35,429 bases of DNA from Gammaproteobacteria bacterium (GTDB lineage Bacteria > Pseudomonadota > Gammaproteobacteria > Steroidobacterales > XN24), in contig CP070833.1 in assembly GCA_020341735.1 (NCBI GenBank), positions 2,793,289 to 2,828,717 on the forward strand, written 5' to 3'. Below the pieces are notes generated by a model. It saw only the letters and a list, made by a program, of their open reading frames with translations, did not search any database and was not told the DNA's origin. Shown piece by piece: positions 32,406 through 35,429 of this stretch; within the stretch, counting starts at the first letter, position 1, and every line of letters starts with the position of its first letter. The position numbers and the translations under genes were made by a program.

Positions 32406-34271
32406 CTAGGGCTGCGGGGGATTCCTGATCACCGTCGGTGGCGGCCAGTCGAATCCGGCCTCTTCGAGCCGCTGGCGGAACACGGGCGTCGCCTCCAGGT
32501 CGAAGGGCGCGCCGCACATGCACTCCATGGTCGCCGCCGCCAGCATCGTTTGCCCCGCGGGCAGAGCATCGACCCACGCCGCCGCTTCGTTAGCCGCCTC
32601 TCGATCGCCGACAATCGCGTAGAGCTCGATGGCGATATATCGCTTCAGCCATGGACTGATCCCGTCCAGAGCGATATCTACCTGCTTCCTGGCCTGCCCC
32701 ATATCGCCGATGGCAACGCTCGCGGAAACCAGCATCGTGTCCCGGTTCCAGGCGGTCGTCGAGGCCGCGGTGTCGTAAGCCTCTTGCGGTCTGTTGAGCG
32801 CGATCAGGGCACCGACCAGCAGCGCCCTCAGGAACGGGTTGTCGGGCTCAATCTCCAGTCCCCTGTGCACGAGCGCCAGCGCCTCATCCGGCTTGCCGGC
32901 CCACATCGCGGCCTGCGCGGCCGAGTAGAAGTTGTAGAAGTTCAGGGGATCACACTCTATCAACCGGTTCCTGTAGACCAGAGACTGCGCTGCGAAGCCG
33001 AATGCCGGCGCCACCTCCAGCCACACCGGGTCGGCACAGCTGCTGGACTCCAGAGCCGTCTCGAATCGATCCGGCAGAGATCTCCAATTGGTCGAGGCCA
33101 GGGTGCGGTCTACTTCGATCAAGGCGCGTTCGCCCGGGTCCGACGTGTACTCGCTAGCCGCCGAGAGGTCGCGCAGATAGCTCGCGTATGCAGCCTGACG
33201 TTGCTCATCCGTGGCTTCATAGGTAGTTGTGGAGTGAGCATAGAAGTCGCTGCGGATGAAGTAGGCGCTCGCGAATCGCGGCTCAAGACCGATGGCCTTG
33301 GTCAACCACTCGGCGGATTCGGCCAGCATGCCCATATCCACCTCGTTGGAATGGGCTTGGATATACATGGCTCGACCTTTCTGAAAGGCGATGAAGGCCT
33401 CGACGTCGCGGACGCCGGCAGCCAGCATCCGCTGGCGCTGCGCCTCGTCCATGACCACTCCCAGGGCGCGGGTGACGCTCTCGGCAATATCGGTCTGGAC
33501 CTCGAAGACGTCTTCAAGCGTGCGGTCGTAGCTCTCCGACCACAGGTGGTAGCCATCCGAGGTGCGGATGAGCTGAGCCGTGATGCGGGCCCGGTCGCCA
33601 GCTCGGCGGACGCTACCCTCGAGCAGATGAGCGACATTCAACGCAGACCCGACCTCTCTGAGGTCTGCCGTTTTATCCTTGAACTGGAACGAAGAGGTGC
33701 GCGCTGTCACCTGCAGATCGGGAACGCCTGCCAGGAAGTTAAGGATCTCCTCGGACAAGCCGTCGGCGAAGTACTCGTTCTCTTCGTCGCCGCTCATGTT
33801 GACGAACGGCAGCACGGCAATAGATCGATCCGGCGGCGGCGCGAATTTCTCGGCCACCAGGGCGCTCGGATCGGCGGTCGCCTCGGGTTCGGCGGATTCC
33901 ATGACCGGCTCTGCCGGCGCGGGCGCCTCCGGGATCAGGCGATCGACCACCACGACGCCGATCGCCAGGACGAGCAGGACGATGATCAATACGTTGATTT
34001 TCCTGCCCGTGTGCGCCGTCACGGACGCCGAGCGATCGATGTCACGTTCCCGCTTCAGACCCTCGGGGGTCATTTCGAAGACCCATGAGAAAATGAGTGC
34101 CAGCGGGAAGCCGAGTATCAGCAGGGCGAGCACCAGCCGGAGCCCCGACGACGGTAGCTCCATCGCCTCGAACAGCACGTCGGCCACCTGAAGCAACAAC
34201 CAGCTGGCCACCACATAGAGCATGGCGACCTTGATGACGTTGCGCCGCTTGAGTTCGTCGAGAAAGGGCAT
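32406..34271 (-). CDS. TolB-like/TPR membrane protein with ELKRRNV N-terminus (paralogue 2)
   Basis: This 621-residue protein has the same architecture as the protein at 21550-23427. It starts MPFLDELKRRNVIKVAMLYV, has membrane helices at about 17-36, 45-65 and 88-107, and the motif FEMTPEGLKRERDID. A TolB/FlgO-like domain (about 150-270) carries IAVLPFVNMSGDEENEYFAD, RTSSFQFKD, GSVRRAGDRARITAQL and HLWSESYDRTLEDVFE. The C-terminal half is helical with weak TPR-like repeats and several cysteines (MECMCGAPF near the end). The ATG at 34271 is preferred over the ATG at 34307 because it matches the family start; AGGAGAG lies about 13 bases upstream. The periplasmic or cytoplasmic partner is unknown. 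Confidence 0.88.
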   Translation of the reverse strand: MPFLDELKRRNVIKVAMLYVVASWLLLQVADVLFEAMELPSSGLRLVLALLILGFPLALIFSWVFEMTPEGLKRERDIDRSASVTAHTGRKINVLIIVLLVLAIGVVVVDRLIPEAPAPAEPVMESAEPEATADPSALVAEKFAPPPDRSIAVLPFVNMSGDEENEYFADGLSEEILNFLAGVPDLQVTARTSSFQFKDKTADLREVGSALNVAHLLEGSVRRAGDRARITAQLIRTSDGYHLWSESYDRTLEDVFEVQTDIAESVTRALGVVMDEAQRQRMLAAGVRDVEAFIAFQKGRAMYIQAHSNEVDMGMLAESAEWLTKAIGLEPRFASAYFIRSDFYAHSTTTYEATDEQRQAAYASYLRDLSAASEYTSDPGERALIEVDRTLASTNWRSLPDRFETALESSSCADPVWLEVAPAFGFAAQSLVYRNRLIECDPLNFYNFYSAAQAAMWAGKPDEALALVHRGLEIEPDNPFLRALLVGALIALNRPQEAYDTAASTTAWNRDTMLVSASVAIGDMGQARKQVDIALDGISPWLKRYIAIELYAIVGDREAANEAAAWVDALPAGQTMLAAATMECMCGAPFDLEATPVFRQRLEEAGFDWPPPTVIRNPPQP

Positions 34272-34357
34272 TTTTTGGCGTTGGCTCTCCTCAGGTGCGC
34301 CGATCATGAAACAACGACAGTGATTTGTCGATCAGAAGTCCGCGCGCCTGCGCGTCT

Positions 34358-34786
34358 TCAGCAATATGATTCGATCGAGTCCAGAGGCACCTGGCTGCGC
34401 ACAAAACTTCCGCTACCGCGCGCGACCACACGGTCATCATCGAGATACAACACGGCATCCGCAACAAACAGGTTCTTTGTCTCGGACGTAACGAAACCTT
34501 CGGATCTCAAGACGCCGGCCTGTACCGGCCGCAGCAGGTACAGGTTGAAGGACACGGTGACCACGAAGTGCTCGGGCACCAGCGAGTTCACTGCGAAAAA
34601 GGCCACGTCGTCCAGCGCTTTGAAGTAAACCGACCCGTGCAGTGCTCCCGCGGCGTGAAAGAATTTCTCTTGCGCCTGCATGGTCAGCGTCGCCTTGCCT
34701 CGTGACACTTCCAGGTGCGGCGAGTAGAGCGAATTCACCGGCGCCGAGTGATACATGTTCTCCAGTTTTCGGAAATGTTCAGACAT
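34358..34786 (-). CDS. PaaI-family hotdog thioesterase
   Basis: This 142-residue single hotdog-fold protein shows LHGSVYFKALDDVAFFAVNS, the H-G-x-x-x-x-x-x-D motif of PaaI-type acyl-CoA thioesterases. VSFNLYLLRPVQAG follows, then a terminal strand with DDRVVARGSGSFV. The usual N-terminal half (NSLYSPHLEVSRGKATL) fits. It would hydrolyse an acyl-CoA in the cytoplasm. The stop of the upstream short-chain dehydrogenase is only 13 bases away on the same strand, so the two are probably co-transcribed and may act on one pathway. Confidence 0.88.
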   Translation of the reverse strand: MSEHFRKLENMYHSAPVNSLYSPHLEVSRGKATLTMQAQEKFFHAAGALHGSVYFKALDDVAFFAVNSLVPEHFVVTVSFNLYLLRPVQAGVLRSEGFVTSETKNLFVADAVLYLDDDRVVARGSGSFVRSQVPLDSIESYC

Positions 34787-34799
34787 GGAGGCTCGACGA

Positions 34800-35429
34800 T
34801 CAGCCCTCCGGCAGGTTGGTCTCTATCACGGTACCCGCAAAACTGGCATAAGCGCCGCCTAGCTGTTTCGCCACCGAGTCCGGGAAGACGTGGAACTCTC
34901 CGACGCGCAGCGCAGCGATGATGGCATCGGCTACCAGTGAGGCCGGCTCTGCAATCTCGGTCAGTCCTGCCGCATCGCCCATGTCGGTCGCGATCGGACC
35001 CGGGTGGACGCTCAGCACGATCGTCCCCTGCCCGGCGAGAATCTCCCGCAGCGACTGGGTGATGGAATAGGCGGCCGCCTTGGAGGCGCAGTAAGTCGAG
35101 AAGTCCGGGAATGACTTCAGGGAGGCGACGGAGTTCAATTGGGCGAACACGCCGCCGCCGTTGGCCTTGAGCACCGGGGCGAAAGCCTGCGCCATGCGCA
35201 TCAGGCCATAGACGTTGATGTCCATCTCATAGGCGAGGGATTCGAGCGCGTCGTCCGCAAGCGGCGTGGACGTCGTCAGTACGCCGGCATTGTTGACAAC
35301 GACCTCGGTATCGCCGGCGGCTGCCGCCGCAGCCTCGATCGACTCGGCATCGCTCAGGTCAATAAGGACCGGAACGACATTGTCGCCGTATTTATCGACC
35401 AGCGGCGCCGCGCTGTCCAGTGTACGCAC
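34800..35429 (-). CDS. Short-chain dehydrogenase/reductase, 3' part (N-terminus beyond the right edge)
   Basis: There are 209 residues of an SDR, open at the window edge. Missing is the N-terminal T-G-x-x-x-G-x-G cofactor loop, about 30 residues. Visible are the D-L-S-D adenine-pocket region, VVNNAGV, catalytic Ser in [10 protein letters not shown], the Y-x-x-x-K active site in [10 protein letters not shown], and HPGPIATDM after it. These define a classical SDR, probably NAD(P)-dependent, acting on an unknown carbonyl or alcohol. The GTG at the very edge is an artefact of the cut rather than a start. The gene precedes the PaaI thioesterase by 13 bases. Confidence 0.9.
   Translation of the reverse strand: MRTLDSAAPLVDKYGDNVVPVLIDLSDAESIEAAAAAAGDTEVVVNNAGVLTTSTPLADDALESLAYEMDINVYGLMRMAQAFAPVLKANGGGVFAQLNSVASLKSFPDFSTYCASKAAAYSITQSLREILAGQGTIVLSVHPGPIATDMGDAAGLTEIAEPASLVADAIIAALRVGEFHVFPDSVAKQLGGAYASFAGTVIETNLPEG

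Noticed and set aside
32550-34088. 512-codon open frame antisense to TolB-like/TPR paralogue 2
   Set aside because: It is the mirror frame of a clear gene in GC-rich DNA; the product has no recognisable motif, and the opposite strand encodes a complete conserved family member.
1-35429. CRISPR arrays, tRNA/rRNA genes, insertion sequences, prophage genes or a multi-gene defence island
   Set aside because: No direct repeats with regular spacers, no cloverleaf-like sequence, and no transposase, integrase or phage structural gene were seen on either strand. The EVE-HNH gene is isolated.

Overview
The window is about 35.4 kb of GC-rich bacterial chromosome with short intergenic gaps and roughly 31 protein genes. 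The gene set (ZntB/CorA transporter, MtgA, YpfJ, ChaA, DUF1244, AsmA, DUF3014, DUF4136, Cu/Zn SOD, and two membrane TPR proteins starting with an ELKRRNV motif) suggests a gammaproteobacterium. It could be a marine or sediment lineage of the Woeseiaceae/Steroidobacterales/Chromatiales kind, but that placement is an inference from family content. No rRNA, tRNA, CRISPR array, transposase, integrase or phage gene was seen. Most genes stand alone or in pairs and alternate strand often.

Layout. 1-5 kb: the 5' part of a zntB-like gene running off the left edge, a zinc alcohol dehydrogenase, MtgA, a YpfJ zinc protease, a single-domain response regulator, a four-helix membrane protein and a small zincin. 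5.5-12.1 kb: a twin-CBS protein, an aldo/keto reductase, a DUF4345 membrane protein, a beta-lactamase-fold hydrolase behind an AT-rich palindromic leader, ChaA, a glutathionyl-hydroquinone reductase and DUF1244. 12.4-19.1 kb: a hemolysin III homologue, an anchored alpha/beta hydrolase, a double ChrR-type cupin, a glycine-zipper lipoprotein, a probable EVE-HNH modification-dependent endonuclease, DUF3014, and a coupled pair (NTF2-like protein plus a shortened membrane protein). 19.3-25.8 kb: a two-HKD phospholipase D/cardiolipin synthase-like protein with a large unassigned N-terminal region, a TolB-like/TPR membrane protein, a DUF1624 membrane acyltransferase-like protein and an exported protein with two TonB C-terminal domains. 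25.9-35.4 kb: a pentameric ligand-gated ion channel homologue, a GPH-type symporter, AsmA, a Cys-rich Cu/Zn superoxide dismutase, a DUF4136 lipoprotein, a second TolB-like/TPR protein, a PaaI thioesterase and a short-chain dehydrogenase cut by the right edge.

Functionally this is housekeeping and accessory content weighted to the envelope (MtgA, AsmA, PLD, lipoproteins), ion handling (ZntB, ChaA, pLGIC) and redox or detoxification (ADH, AKR, GST-type reductase, SOD, SDR). I see no multi-gene novel system. The items most worth a second look are the pLGIC, the solitary EVE-HNH nuclease, the PLD N-terminal region, the unusual SOD metal and cysteine pattern, the pair of TolB-like/TPR paralogues, and the missing conventional start of mtgA.
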